Positions 21,466 through 30,390 of a DNA stretch of 31,958 bases are shown in pieces (the stretch's first letter is position 1; every line of letters begins with the position of its first letter). The stretch comes from Olsenella_L sp051876355 (GTDB taxonomy: Bacteria; Actinomycetota; Coriobacteriia; Coriobacteriales; Atopobiaceae), in NCBI GenBank assembly GCA_051876355.1, contig JBJEHU010000045.1, positions 1 to 31,958 of the forward strand, given 5' to 3'. A model generated the notes under the pieces. The model saw only the letters and a program-made list of their open reading frames with translations. It did not search any database and had not been told where the DNA came from. Position numbers and translations under genes: made by a program.

Positions 21466-21652
21466 GCATGAATCCTTCCCGCACACAAATCTCTTTTCCA
21501 GACCTCAGGGCACAGATATCTGTGCCGCACACAAGAAGAATCCCCCGGCTTGGCCGGAGCGGCAGGCTGCGACAGAAGAGAGAGGGATAGCGGGGAAGGC
21601 TGAGAACAATGATCGTCCGTCCGGCAGCTGCCGGACAGGTGGAGTGATAGCA
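21466..21652 (+). promoter_or_regulatory. Palindrome-rich leader of the DUF4012 gene
   Basis: No gene is supported here. Two perfect 18-bp palindromes are present: one with half-site GGCACAGAT at 21509-21526 and one with half-site GTCCGGCAG at 21619-21636, the latter just before the ribosome site AGGTGGAG (21637-21644). A third stem, CCGGC/GCCGG, lies at 21545-21557. In RNA these would form strong stems; in DNA they could be dimer-binding sites. I could not match a known riboswitch consensus. Confidence 0.55.
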
Positions 21653-23644
21653 ATGACAGACAGGCAGAACGCACGCCATTTTAAGGAAGAGCAGCCGAAG
21701 CGTCGCCGCAGGAAACGGAAGCAGGAAATCCGTGTGGCACCGGTGCATCCTTCCAAGAAGGAGGAGACGGCAGCATTTCCCGAGAGCGAGCCTGAGGATG
21801 AGGATGGCTTCACGCAGATTGGCGACTCGATCGACTCTGCGGCAGGGGATGCCTGGGACGATCCCTTCGACCTGATGCCCGAGGTGCCGGTCGAGACGGA
21901 GCCCGAGCCTGTCGAGCAGAAGGCAGAGCCGGAGCCGAAGAAGCACCATCCCGTCCGCAATCTCTTCATCTTCCTCCTTGTCGTCCTGATTGCCGCAGCG
22001 GGCGTCTTCGGCTACGAGTTCCACCAGAGCGTCCAGTCCATCGCATCGTCTGCCCGTGCTGCGGCAGCGACCGGATCGGATTTCATGTCGTCTTTGCAGT
22101 CGGGCTCGACCTCATCCCTTGCCGGCAACGCAGAGAGCATCTCCCGCTACGCTGCATCGATGGAGGATGAGACCGAGAGCCCGGTCTGGAAGATTGCCGA
22201 GCATCTTCCCGTCATCGGAGATGACGCGACGCGCGTCGCGACGCTCGCCGATGTCGTGCAGGACCTTTCGGACAATGTCGTGAAGCCGGTGTCCTCGAGC
22301 CTGACGTCCGTCTCGGGCGAGTCGCCGTTCGACGACCATGCAATCAATGTATCCGTGCTCAAGACCTACTGCGAGGCGCTGGCCTCTGCCGCCCCGGCCC
22401 TTGCCTCTGCGCAGGAGGCGGTCGACAGCCTCGGTACCGCTGACTTCTCCGAAGTCGCGACGCCACTTGCTGCGATACAGGAGAAGATCGATATGCTGAG
22501 CGCTGTGGCGACCCGTGCCGATGCGCTCTCATCGGTCGTGCCGAGCATGCTCGGAGCCGATGGGGCAAGGACGTACCTCCTCGTCGTCGAGGACACATCG
22601 AATATCCGCTCGGTCGGAGGCGTAGCTGCAGCGACGGCGGTCATGAGCATAGACAACGGGACGATCAAGCTCGCGAGCTTCGGCAATCTCTCCGATGAGC
22701 TCATCTCGGGCAGCGAGCTTTCCGACGAGGAGAAGCAGCTCCTCGACCTTATGGGACAGGAGGGCAGCCTCACGGCCGACGATGCGGCGACGCTTCCGTG
22801 CTTCTCCCGCGCTGCACAGGTGCTGATCGATGCGGCGGAGGCGACCGGCACGACGAAGATCGACGGCGTCATCGCGGTCGATCCGGTCTTCCTCCAGAAC
22901 ATGCTCGGCCTCACGAGCGGCGTCACGGCATCGGACGGCACGAAGATCGATGGCACGAATCTCGCGAACATCCTGCTTGCGCAGGACGAGGATGTCACGC
23001 CGAGCACATCGTTTGCGCAGACGGCAAGCCTTGCGGTCAATGCCGTGCTCTCGAACCTCGGCCAGATGTCCTATGGCAGCCTCGCAAAGGTCCTGAATGC
23101 CGGCATGGATGAAGGACGGCTCCTCCTCTACATGGCAGACGAGAACGAGGAGTCGGCACTCGACGAGGTGGGTGCTGCAGGCGTCTTTGCGAAGGAGGTC
23201 TCTTCGACCGAGACAGGCTTCTTCCTCTCCGACACCTCGGATACCGGTCTCGGCAGCCAGGTCTCGATCGAGGGCACCGTCGGCGATGCGGCTGTCGGAG
23301 CCGATGGCAGCATCTCCTACGAGGTGACGGTCAAGCTCGCGAATGCCGCCGAGGATACGGAAGAGGCCAAGCCACTTTCTGCTTCGGCTGCGAAGACGAA
23401 GGAGCCGTCGACGTTCATGGGATTTGCGATCACGGCCCCTGCCGGCGCGACCATCACGGACCTTGTGGCCGATGCCGCATCCGAGTCAGATGATGAGCTC
23501 ACGCTCTATGGCACGGATGTCTGGGCAGGCACGCTCGATCTCGGACCCGGCGAGAGCGCGACGTTCACGTACACGGTGACGCTCCCTGCAGGAGCAGATG
23601 CAGCGCTCACGCTCTGGACGACGCCGCAGCCGCAGACATCGTAG
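21653..23644 (+). CDS. DUF4012 domain membrane protein
   Basis: A 663-residue protein. The N-terminus (about 1-100) is cytoplasmic and low-complexity: first basic (KRRRRKRKQE), then acidic with repeated Glu/Pro. One membrane helix spans about 103-122 (NLFIFLLVVLIAAAGVFGYE). The rest is extracytoplasmic and matches DUF4012, including the core TYLLVVEDTSNIRSVGGVAAATAVMSIDNG and the DGVIAVDPVFLQNMLGLTSGV segment. DUF4012 proteins are found near surface-polysaccharide or envelope genes in Gram-positives, but their role is unknown. The frame stays open upstream; I chose ATG 21653 because AGGTGGAG precedes it. It has an unusually structured leader and is closed by a terminator. Confidence 0.85.
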   Translation: MTDRQNARHFKEEQPKRRRRKRKQEIRVAPVHPSKKEETAAFPESEPEDEDGFTQIGDSIDSAAGDAWDDPFDLMPEVPVETEPEPVEQKAEPEPKKHHPVRNLFIFLLVVLIAAAGVFGYEFHQSVQSIASSARAAAATGSDFMSSLQSGSTSSLAGNAESISRYAASMEDETESPVWKIAEHLPVIGDDATRVATLADVVQDLSDNVVKPVSSSLTSVSGESPFDDHAINVSVLKTYCEALASAAPALASAQEAVDSLGTADFSEVATPLAAIQEKIDMLSAVATRADALSSVVPSMLGADGARTYLLVVEDTSNIRSVGGVAAATAVMSIDNGTIKLASFGNLSDELISGSELSDEEKQLLDLMGQEGSLTADDAATLPCFSRAAQVLIDAAEATGTTKIDGVIAVDPVFLQNMLGLTSGVTASDGTKIDGTNLANILLAQDEDVTPSTSFAQTASLAVNAVLSNLGQMSYGSLAKVLNAGMDEGRLLLYMADENEESALDEVGAAGVFAKEVSSTETGFFLSDTSDTGLGSQVSIEGTVGDAAVGADGSISYEVTVKLANAAEDTEEAKPLSASAAKTKEPSTFMGFAITAPAGATITDLVADAASESDDELTLYGTDVWAGTLDLGPGESATFTYTVTLPAGADAALTLWTTPQPQTS

Positions 23645-23671
23645 GCACGCAAGGCAAGACAGACTGAAGCA

Positions 23672-23704
23672 ATGGGGCGCCCGGCCATTGGCTGGGCGCC
23701 CCAT
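23672..23704. terminator. Bidirectional terminator
   Basis: ATGGGGCGCCC (23672-23682) pairs perfectly with GGGCGCCCCAT (23694-23704). The inner bases add a G-U and three more pairs around an ATT loop. It sits between the DUF4012 gene and the converging activase fusion gene. Confidence 0.8.
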
Positions 23705-23729
23705 CTTCTGCAGCTGCCTTCTGCTCCTG

Positions 23730-25454
23730 CTAGCGTCTCAGGCCCTCGAGACCGAGAAGCGCTGCTCCGATCGCACCGCAGAGCTGCGAGTCGGGATGCG
23801 TTGCGACAGGGGAGCCGAGCGCCTCGGAAAGCGCTGTGACGACGCCTGCGTTCTGGGCGACGCCTCCGGTCATCAGGTAGGGGCCTTCGGCGTGCACGCG
23901 CTTTGCGAGCGCGACGGTCTTGGCGGCAACCGAGACATCGAGGCCGTGGATGATGTCAGGAACAGGGGTATCCTGGGCGACGAGGCTCACGACCTCCGAC
24001 TCGGCAAAGACCGTGCACATTCTCGAGATCTTCACCTCATGCTTCCAGGCAAGGCCCTGGCGGCAGAACTCGTCGAGCGGCAGCTCGAGCGTGCGGGCCA
24101 TCATCTCGAGGAAGCGTCCCGTGCCGGCAGCGCACTTGTCGTTCATTGCAAACGAGAGCACCTCGCCTTCGGGGGAGAGGTGGATCGCCTTCGAGTCCTG
24201 GCCGCCGATATCGATGATCGAGCGGGCAGCAGGCATGAGGAAATGGGCGCCGGCGGCGTGGCAGGTAATCTCCGTGATCGTCGTATTCATGCCGGGGATG
24301 TTCATGCGTCCATAGCCGGTAGCAACGGAGAGGCCGATGTCTTCCGGGGAAAGCCCGGCCTTATCGAGGACCGCTGCCTTGGCAGCCTCTGCGGCACGGC
24401 TCGCCTTCGCGCCGGTCGCGATGATGCTCGTCGCGAGGATATGGCCGTCTGCGTCCATAAGGACGGCGTCGGTCGAGGTCGAGCCCGAGTCGATGCCGAG
24501 GACATAGCGGACCTTCTGCCCTGTCTTCTGCACCTCTGGCTGCCTCTTCGCGCCGATCGTTTCGGTGAAAGCCTCGATGCGCGTCGCAAGCTGGCCTGCG
24601 CTCTGGGAGCTTCCATCTGTTTCTATCTTCACGGTAGGTATATCGCCTTTCTGGGAGCGGATCTCGAAGCCGTAGTAGTCGCAGAACTTCATCGTGTGGT
24701 AGATGAAGCCGCGCTCGCCCTTCTCGGAGAAGAGCTGCGCACGCTCGCCTGCCTCCTGCATCCTCATGCATGGCATCTGGCCGAGGAGCGCCCCGGCATA
24801 CCAGCCGAGGAAGGCCTCGAGCGGCTCTTTCGTCTCGTCGGGGCCGCAGAGCTCGCAGTGCCCCTGCCGCTCCATGCGGGCAAGGCTCCGGGGAAGCGTG
24901 TCCGGAAGGTGGCGGGACGTGCAGGTCGCGTTCTCGACGGGAAGCGCAAGCTCGCGCTCGATGGCAGAGAGAAGGGGAGCCGCGGCATGGGCGCCGGCGA
25001 CCGTCACATGGTCCTGCGCAATCGGCACGGCAGGCTCGATGGCAGCAAGCGCACGGCCGAGGTCGAACGTCTTGCCTGTGGCTGCAGCATAGCTTCGTGC
25101 AAGCGCCGCAAGGCGGGAGCGGAAGAGGGCGGTCTCACGTGGCCCGCGCTTTCTCGGCAGGTCGAGGAGATAGAGGAAGCGGTAGCGTCCTGGGTGCCTC
25201 ACTTCCTCCTCCCTGAGCACATCATAGACACGCTTCACAGCGTCGCAGCAGGTGACGAGCATCACCTCATGGACATCGTCTTCAAGGAGTCGCTCGAGCA
25301 TGCCTTTCGCATAGCCGCAGAGATTCGCATGCGCAAGCGTCGCTGCTGCCTGGAAGTCCGAGGCATCCGTCTCGGCGAGGTGCGCCTTCGTGCCGAAGCC
25401 GGCAAAGAGCTCGAGAGGCGTGTACTTGCAGGCATAGAAGATCTCGTCAGCCAC
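23730..25454 (-). CDS. 2-hydroxyacyl-CoA dehydratase subunit fused to its activase (BadF/HgdC-type ATPase)
   Basis: A 574-residue fusion. The N-terminal half (about 1-300) resembles a 2-hydroxyacyl-CoA dehydratase subunit (FYACKYTPLELFAGFG, HEVMLVTCCDAVKRVYDVL, FLYLLDLPRK). The C-terminal half (about 317-574) is a complete ASKHA-fold activase: GIDSGSTSTD with D322, IDIGGQDSK, and two cysteines, C441 in NDKCAAGTGRF and C480 in ISRMCTVFAESE, which in dimeric activases hold a bridging [4Fe-4S] cluster. The activase injects one electron into the dehydratase with ATP hydrolysis. It starts with GTG 25454, with GGAGG upstream, and overlaps the preceding gene by eight bases. Such enzymes are oxygen-sensitive and typical of amino-acid-fermenting anaerobes. 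Confidence 0.87.
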   Translation of the reverse strand: MADEIFYACKYTPLELFAGFGTKAHLAETDASDFQAAATLAHANLCGYAKGMLERLLEDDVHEVMLVTCCDAVKRVYDVLREEEVRHPGRYRFLYLLDLPRKRGPRETALFRSRLAALARSYAAATGKTFDLGRALAAIEPAVPIAQDHVTVAGAHAAAPLLSAIERELALPVENATCTSRHLPDTLPRSLARMERQGHCELCGPDETKEPLEAFLGWYAGALLGQMPCMRMQEAGERAQLFSEKGERGFIYHTMKFCDYYGFEIRSQKGDIPTVKIETDGSSQSAGQLATRIEAFTETIGAKRQPEVQKTGQKVRYVLGIDSGSTSTDAVLMDADGHILATSIIATGAKASRAAEAAKAAVLDKAGLSPEDIGLSVATGYGRMNIPGMNTTITEITCHAAGAHFLMPAARSIIDIGGQDSKAIHLSPEGEVLSFAMNDKCAAGTGRFLEMMARTLELPLDEFCRQGLAWKHEVKISRMCTVFAESEVVSLVAQDTPVPDIIHGLDVSVAAKTVALAKRVHAEGPYLMTGGVAQNAGVVTALSEALGSPVATHPDSQLCGAIGAALLGLEGLRR

Positions 25455-26772
25455 GGCGTGCCTCCAGGAGCTCGAGGAACGCATCGAACCTTGTTGTCAT
25501 CTGTCCCTCCATGCAGTTTGCGCGGTCGACCGCATCTCCGTCGAGCACGAGCGTCGGATAGCCGGCATCTTCGAGCATCTGGCGCATGAGCTGCGAGGCG
25601 CCGGCCGTCTGGCGGCAGCCCCAGTGGCAGAAGATGACCGCACCGTCCGCATGGGTCGCCTCGGCGAGACGCACGAGCGTGCGGCCGCGGCGCTCGGCGG
25701 GACCGTTGAAGCAGTTCCTGACGACCCGCTCTGCCATGAACTCATAGGGCGCATCTGGCCCGAAGAGAAGGCCATCCTCTCCGGCGCCAGGAAGTGCCGC
25801 TTCTGCGCCTTCAGGCGGCAGGAAGTCGAACATCATGTCCGAGGCCACGATCTGGGCACGTTCCGTGCAGTCGATCTGGCTGCCGATGCCGGCCAGGAAG
25901 TAGGGGGAGACATGTCCCCACACCAGATTCAGGCCCGAGAAAGCGTCGGCGTCCTTGAAGTCTCTGGCCATGTGTTCCGCGAAGGCTTCGGTCTCATCGG
26001 TGCCGAGCAGAAGATGGAGGTCAAGCATCTCCATCATCTCGAGCGTCATCGTGTTCCTGAGGTTTCTGCCATGCCGGAGGGGGAGCGTCTCGAGAAGCGC
26101 TTTGCGTGTCTTCTGCGATACGTGGCAGAGGGCCTTGAGCTTCTCCTCGTCGAGCTTCTTTCCGAAGGCATCCTCTGCCATCTTCCCCATGTCGCGGAGC
26201 TCGTCTGCGACATAGAGGACTGCATCGCGGGAGAGCTCGTAGGGGATATCGATGAACGTGAAGGGGACATCCCAGAGCTTGGCCAGTGTCTTGAAGCTCA
26301 GGTTGTTTGCATCGCAGGCGACAGAGGTCGCTGCAAGCATGCGGGGCGCCTCGAGCACGCCAGTCTCGGCAAGCCCCATGAGCGTCTTGTGGTAGCTGCA
26401 GTAGGTCTCGGGCACGCCGGTCGCCTCGGCAGCGCCGATGATGCCGGACTCTGCCTGGGCGCCGCTTGCAAAGCTTGCGATGGCCTCGGCTGTGGCTGGA
26501 AGGGCGCCGAGCGCATGGAAGATCTCGTTCGGCGTAAAGATGCTTGTCACGGCCAGGCGATCGGGATGCGCCATCGCATCGACGACGCGGGACATGAAGA
26601 GGGCATAGCCTTCGCGCCCTGACGGCAGGAAGCGCGGATCTCCTGCAATCCTGCTCTTCCATGCCATCCCCTTGTATCCTGCCATGAGCCAGGTGCGGGC
26701 AAAGGAAGGACGCGTGGCCAGCGCATTGTCGGCCACACGTCCATACCAGGCGATGATGTCGTCCGTATTCAT
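25447..26772 (-). CDS. 2-hydroxyacyl-CoA dehydratase subunit (HgdB/FldC/component D family)
   Basis: A 441-residue dehydratase subunit of the HgdB/BcrB family. Candidate iron-sulfur ligands are C125 (ETYCSYHK), C153 (VACDANN) and C382/C386 (IFCHWGCRQTAG), placed as in the family, where three cysteines hold a [4Fe-4S] cluster. The N-terminal VTSIFTPNEIFHALGALPATAEAIA is characteristic. The substrate cannot be told from sequence; relatives act on 2-hydroxyglutaryl-, lactoyl- or phenyllactyl-CoA. Its ATG follows the TAG of the M16C peptidase gene with no gap (GAGG within that gene serves as ribosome site). Its own end overlaps the fusion gene, so all three are probably made together. No CoA-transferase is beside it. 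Confidence 0.87.
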   Translation of the reverse strand: MNTDDIIAWYGRVADNALATRPSFARTWLMAGYKGMAWKSRIAGDPRFLPSGREGYALFMSRVVDAMAHPDRLAVTSIFTPNEIFHALGALPATAEAIASFASGAQAESGIIGAAEATGVPETYCSYHKTLMGLAETGVLEAPRMLAATSVACDANNLSFKTLAKLWDVPFTFIDIPYELSRDAVLYVADELRDMGKMAEDAFGKKLDEEKLKALCHVSQKTRKALLETLPLRHGRNLRNTMTLEMMEMLDLHLLLGTDETEAFAEHMARDFKDADAFSGLNLVWGHVSPYFLAGIGSQIDCTERAQIVASDMMFDFLPPEGAEAALPGAGEDGLLFGPDAPYEFMAERVVRNCFNGPAERRGRTLVRLAEATHADGAVIFCHWGCRQTAGASQLMRQMLEDAGYPTLVLDGDAVDRANCMEGQMTTRFDAFLELLEARRG

Positions 26773-29742
26773 CTATGCCTCGTCGGCGGACATGAGCTCT
26801 GTGACCTTGAACGGATGCTTCGAGGCGGCGATGATGTCAGAAGAGCCGAAGACGCAGGACACATGGTGCTCGGCGCACCAGCCGAGCGGCACGGCCAGGC
26901 TCCTGATATCGTCTGCAGTCGTCGCGAGCACCTCGCGCCTCAAGTCCTGGCGCCACGTTGCCGGACGCTCCTGGAAGCGGGCGCCGTCCTGGAGCCTGGC
27001 CCAGGCGCGGGGCTTCTTCGGTGCGTCGATGCCGGCGACGGTCGAGACGAGGTATCCCGTGAGCTCGCCGTCCTGCGGCTCCCAGTGCTTGAGCCAGGCA
27101 GCCTGACCTTCGTAGCGCTCGAGCGTCGAGTCGATATGGGGGTCGCGGTACGAGTAGTTCTGCGTCATGCCATTCGACTGATGGCGGATGCCGGCACCAT
27201 AGGCACCGCCCTTGACGCGGACCTCGTTCCAGAGATAGCCGAAGGAAAGCGGTCGGGTGCCGACCTGCCAGTTGCCGAGCGTGCCTGCATCGTCAGGGCA
27301 GGGCAGCGCAGACGTCGCGACATAGACGACGTTCGACGGCACGACGAAGGCCTCGTCCACCGGCTCTGCCGATGGAATCTCGAGGTTTTCTGCCGTGACC
27401 TGGCCGCCCTTGAAGGGAAGGCCGAGGTCTCCTGCAGCATCCCAGAAGCGGGCAAGATCCTCATCGGAGCCTGTGAAGCTCACCTGGACATCGTCTGCCG
27501 TGAAGATGCGGCCTGCGAGGTTGTAGAGCACTTCGACGGTTGGCTGCTTGCGATATTGCCAGCGGTCGAGGAGCTTCTTCAGGAACTGGTAGAAGTCGAC
27601 GCCTGAGAGCTTGTCCATGAAGCGGGAGAGCGGCAGGATCTTCGACGTGGCCCTGTTCATCGCAAGGACATGGCCGTTGTTCATGAAGTCCTGCTCCATT
27701 GCGACACGGCGCTGCTGGAGGATCTGGTAGATCTTGTCCGTGTCCTCGCCGAAGAGCGTCTCGCCCCAGATCTCGCGCGGGATGGAAGCAAGCGCGTCCA
27801 CATTCTCGGAGAGCGCCGATGCGCCGACGACGAGCTTTGGGTTCACGAAGCTGAGGTCGCCCTGCTTGCCATAGGCCTCGACGAACACGCTGAAGCTGCC
27901 GAGCTTCGTTTCGGTGAGCGTGTCGAGGTCGGATGCCGTGTGGTGCTGCGTCGAGAGGTTGCCGAGGAGGTCTGCAAGGACAGCGACGTAGGGGAGCTCC
28001 TCGAAGCCGATGCGCTTGAGGTCGAAGTAGTAGTAGACGTAGTCGATGTGGTGCGTCTCGATCTTGTGGTGCCAGCAGGGAAGCGGCGTTGCCGGCTCTT
28101 CGGTCTTCGGCTCGGGCGTGCCTTCGTCGATATCGGAAAGCGCAAGCGCCGGGAGCTTCGCGAGGTTCTCCGGCGTATCCGGTGCCTCCTGCTCGGCGTG
28201 CAGTGCCTGGACCTCGTCCATCACCTGCTCAAGCTGGGCATCGTCCATCTGTGCCTTGATACGGCTGAGCTCCTTCTCCTCTTCGGCGTGGCTGCCTTCC
28301 TCGACCGGCACGAGCTCGACCGCAGCGGTATGCGCGCTTTCGCAGATGAGCTCTGAAAGCAGCTTCTCGAAGTAGCCGCTCTCGATGCCTTCATGCATAT
28401 GGGCAAGCGCATCCTCGTAGCGCAGATAGTCATAGGGGCGATCGTCGTCGTAGAGCCAGCTCGAGAGTGCCTGGATCGAGAGAGCGACGCCGTCGGAGTA
28501 GCCCCAGTCGCCTTCGCGCAGGTTGAACTCTGCCTGGGCAAGGGAGGCTTCGAGCTTCTCGTGGTCGATGCCATCTTCGACGAGCTTCCGGCAGAAGTCC
28601 TCGACGAAGGGACGGAACTTTGCGGCTGCACCCTCGTGGACGCCCTTGAGCTCGAGGAAGGCAAGCGGCTGCTGCACGCCGTCGACGAGCGTGGCCGTGA
28701 AGTCGTCAGCGAGGCCTTCTGCCATCACGGCATGCTTGAGCGGTGCCTCGTTCGAGCCGGCAAGCGCATCGAGGAGGACATCCGTCGCAAGCACGCGCTC
28801 GCGGTCGTGCGACGTGCCGATCACATAGCCGAGAGCGGCAGATGCATTCTCCTTCGCTGTTGCCATCTCAAGCCTCTTCATCTCGATCTGGCGAAGCGGC
28901 TTCTGGAGCGGCAGCGGATTCGGGTCTCCGGCGCCTCGGTCCGTGGCGCCACGGAAGCGCTCATCGATGAAGGCGAGCTCGCGCTCTATGTCCATATCTC
29001 CATAGAGCACGGTATAGGAGTTCTTGAGCTGGTAGTGGCGGGCATGGGTGTCGAGGAACTGCTCGTAGGTGAGCGTCACGATCTTCCTCGGATCGCCGCC
29101 CGACTCGAACGCATAGGGCGTATCCGGGAAGAGCGCTTCCTGCATCCCATGGAAGAGAACGTCGTCTGGATCGGAGAGCGCGCCCTTCATCTCGTTCAGG
29201 ACGACGCCGTTGTAGGTGAGCGGGGCATCCTTCGAGGCAAGCTCGAGGTGCCAGCCCTCCTGCTCGAAGATGCGGGGACGCTTGTAGATGGCAGGATGGA
29301 GCACGGCGTCGAGATAGACGTCCATGAGGTTCTCGAGGTCCTTCTCGTTTGTGGAGGACACGGGATAGACCGTCTTGTCCGGGAAGGTCATGGCATTCAG
29401 GAATGTCTGCATCGACGTCTTGAGGAGGTTGACGAAAGGCTCCTTCACGGGGAACTTCTCGGAGCCGTCGAGGACGGAGTGCTCGAGGATATGGAAGACG
29501 CCGGTCGAGTCCTCAGGTGCCGTCTTGAAGCCGATCGCGAACGACTTGTTCGCATCGTCGGTCGCAAGCCAGAGGAGACGCGCTCCCGAGACCACATGCT
29601 TCATCACATAGGCGCAGCCAGGAAGCTCAGGAATCGGCTCGGCAGAGACGACTTCGAAGCCGGAATGGACGGTGCCCGGAGCAAGAGACGCATCGGGCGT
29701 GAGGAAATCGGGAGCAGCTGCTCCCTGGGATTTGTCAGGCAT
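26773..29742 (-). CDS. M16C family insulinase-type metalloprotease (PreP-like)
   Basis: A 989-residue M16C peptidase, the full two-half length of PreP/Cym1 enzymes that degrade short peptides in a closed chamber. The inverted zinc motif HILEH is at 84-88, and the third ligand is probably E184 in VVLNEMKGALSD. The N-half also has NKSFAIGFKTAPEDSTGVFHILEHSVL-type sequence. The C-half keeps the fold without a second active site (GGAYGAGIRHQSNGM, YSYRDPHIDSTLERYEG). There is no signal peptide, so it acts in the cytoplasm. ATG 29742 follows AAGGAGG by five bases. It is the first gene of a coupled block with the dehydratase subunits; whether it supplies amino acids for fermentation is speculation. 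Confidence 0.9.
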   Translation of the reverse strand: MPDKSQGAAAPDFLTPDASLAPGTVHSGFEVVSAEPIPELPGCAYVMKHVVSGARLLWLATDDANKSFAIGFKTAPEDSTGVFHILEHSVLDGSEKFPVKEPFVNLLKTSMQTFLNAMTFPDKTVYPVSSTNEKDLENLMDVYLDAVLHPAIYKRPRIFEQEGWHLELASKDAPLTYNGVVLNEMKGALSDPDDVLFHGMQEALFPDTPYAFESGGDPRKIVTLTYEQFLDTHARHYQLKNSYTVLYGDMDIERELAFIDERFRGATDRGAGDPNPLPLQKPLRQIEMKRLEMATAKENASAALGYVIGTSHDRERVLATDVLLDALAGSNEAPLKHAVMAEGLADDFTATLVDGVQQPLAFLELKGVHEGAAAKFRPFVEDFCRKLVEDGIDHEKLEASLAQAEFNLREGDWGYSDGVALSIQALSSWLYDDDRPYDYLRYEDALAHMHEGIESGYFEKLLSELICESAHTAAVELVPVEEGSHAEEEKELSRIKAQMDDAQLEQVMDEVQALHAEQEAPDTPENLAKLPALALSDIDEGTPEPKTEEPATPLPCWHHKIETHHIDYVYYYFDLKRIGFEELPYVAVLADLLGNLSTQHHTASDLDTLTETKLGSFSVFVEAYGKQGDLSFVNPKLVVGASALSENVDALASIPREIWGETLFGEDTDKIYQILQQRRVAMEQDFMNNGHVLAMNRATSKILPLSRFMDKLSGVDFYQFLKKLLDRWQYRKQPTVEVLYNLAGRIFTADDVQVSFTGSDEDLARFWDAAGDLGLPFKGGQVTAENLEIPSAEPVDEAFVVPSNVVYVATSALPCPDDAGTLGNWQVGTRPLSFGYLWNEVRVKGGAYGAGIRHQSNGMTQNYSYRDPHIDSTLERYEGQAAWLKHWEPQDGELTGYLVSTVAGIDAPKKPRAWARLQDGARFQERPATWRQDLRREVLATTADDIRSLAVPLGWCAEHHVSCVFGSSDIIAASKHPFKVTELMSADEA

Positions 29743-29944
29743 AGAGCCTCCTTGGAAGATTTCAATGTTCGAGCTGCTGGACAGCTCTTTTGTGTCACGC
29801 TTCAAGACTTTAGCATGAGTTGGCAGGGCGCTGGCAAGCGCCTCAAGGCTTCATTCCTGTCTGCAGCGCCGTGTATGCTCTCCAAGGTGGAAAAGGGGCA
29901 CTATCTCCATAGTGTGCCGAAACGAGCAGGGGAGGAGATACAGC
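29743..29944. promoter_or_regulatory. Divergent region between M16C and zinc-ribbon genes
   Basis: About 200 bases without a gene. For the plus strand TATGCT (29874-29879) is a possible -10, with TTCATT (29850-29855) as a weak -35. On the minus strand TAAAGT preceded by TGC (near 29807-29815) is a possible extended -10. I see no strong palindrome. Confidence 0.3.
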
Positions 29945-30268
29945 ATGGACTGGCCAGATACGAGCAAGCTCCATCAGTTCAGATACGTCGTGAATCCCTA
30001 CCTCAGGCATCTCGAGGCGCAGGGCGTGCTCTGTCCGACGTGCGCCTCGAAGCTCTACATGGAGCCTACAGCCTACAACCCCAATGTCGGAATGTGGGTC
30101 TGCCCGCGCTGCGGCTGCCTGGAATGCGTGCTGGCTCCTGAGTATGCATCGATGCCGATGGATGAGGCGGTCGCGGCAGACGAGGCGATGACAGGGGAGA
30201 CGCCGGGAGAGCGGCATGAGGCAGAGCGGAAGGCGGCTTGGGCCAGGCGCCGCTTCAAGCTCGTCTAG
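29945..30268 (+). CDS. Small zinc-ribbon protein (107 aa)
   Basis: A short soluble protein with two CxxC pairs, CPTC (about residues 30-33) and CPRC followed by GC (about 53-58), forming a zinc ribbon. The N-terminus is helical (TSKLHQFRYVVNPYLRHLEAQG) and the C-terminus is acidic then basic (PMDEAVAADEAM, ERKAAWARRRFKLV). I do not recognise a named family. It could bind nucleic acid or protein. ATG 29945 follows GGGGAGGAG. It precedes the PPOX-fold gene by about 120 bases containing a candidate -10, so the two may be separate transcripts. Confidence 0.6.
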   Translation: MDWPDTSKLHQFRYVVNPYLRHLEAQGVLCPTCASKLYMEPTAYNPNVGMWVCPRCGCLECVLAPEYASMPMDEAVAADEAMTGETPGERHEAERKAAWARRRFKLV

Positions 30269-30310
30269 GGAACCCGTCCAAAGCTGCATCCCTTCCTCTG
30301 CGCTGCATGA

Positions 30311-30316
30311 TATATA
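30311..30316 (+). promoter_or_regulatory. Candidate -10 element for the PPOX-fold gene
   Basis: TATATA at 30311-30316 lies in a short AT-rich patch (ATGATATATATGAG), the only one between the two genes. A matching -35 is not visible. Confidence 0.3.
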
Positions 30317-30390
30317 TGAGGCAGCGAGCGGGTACCAATCTGTCGGCTGGAGCTGCCCTTACGGCAGCAGGCAGGCGAGAGGGGATAGCT

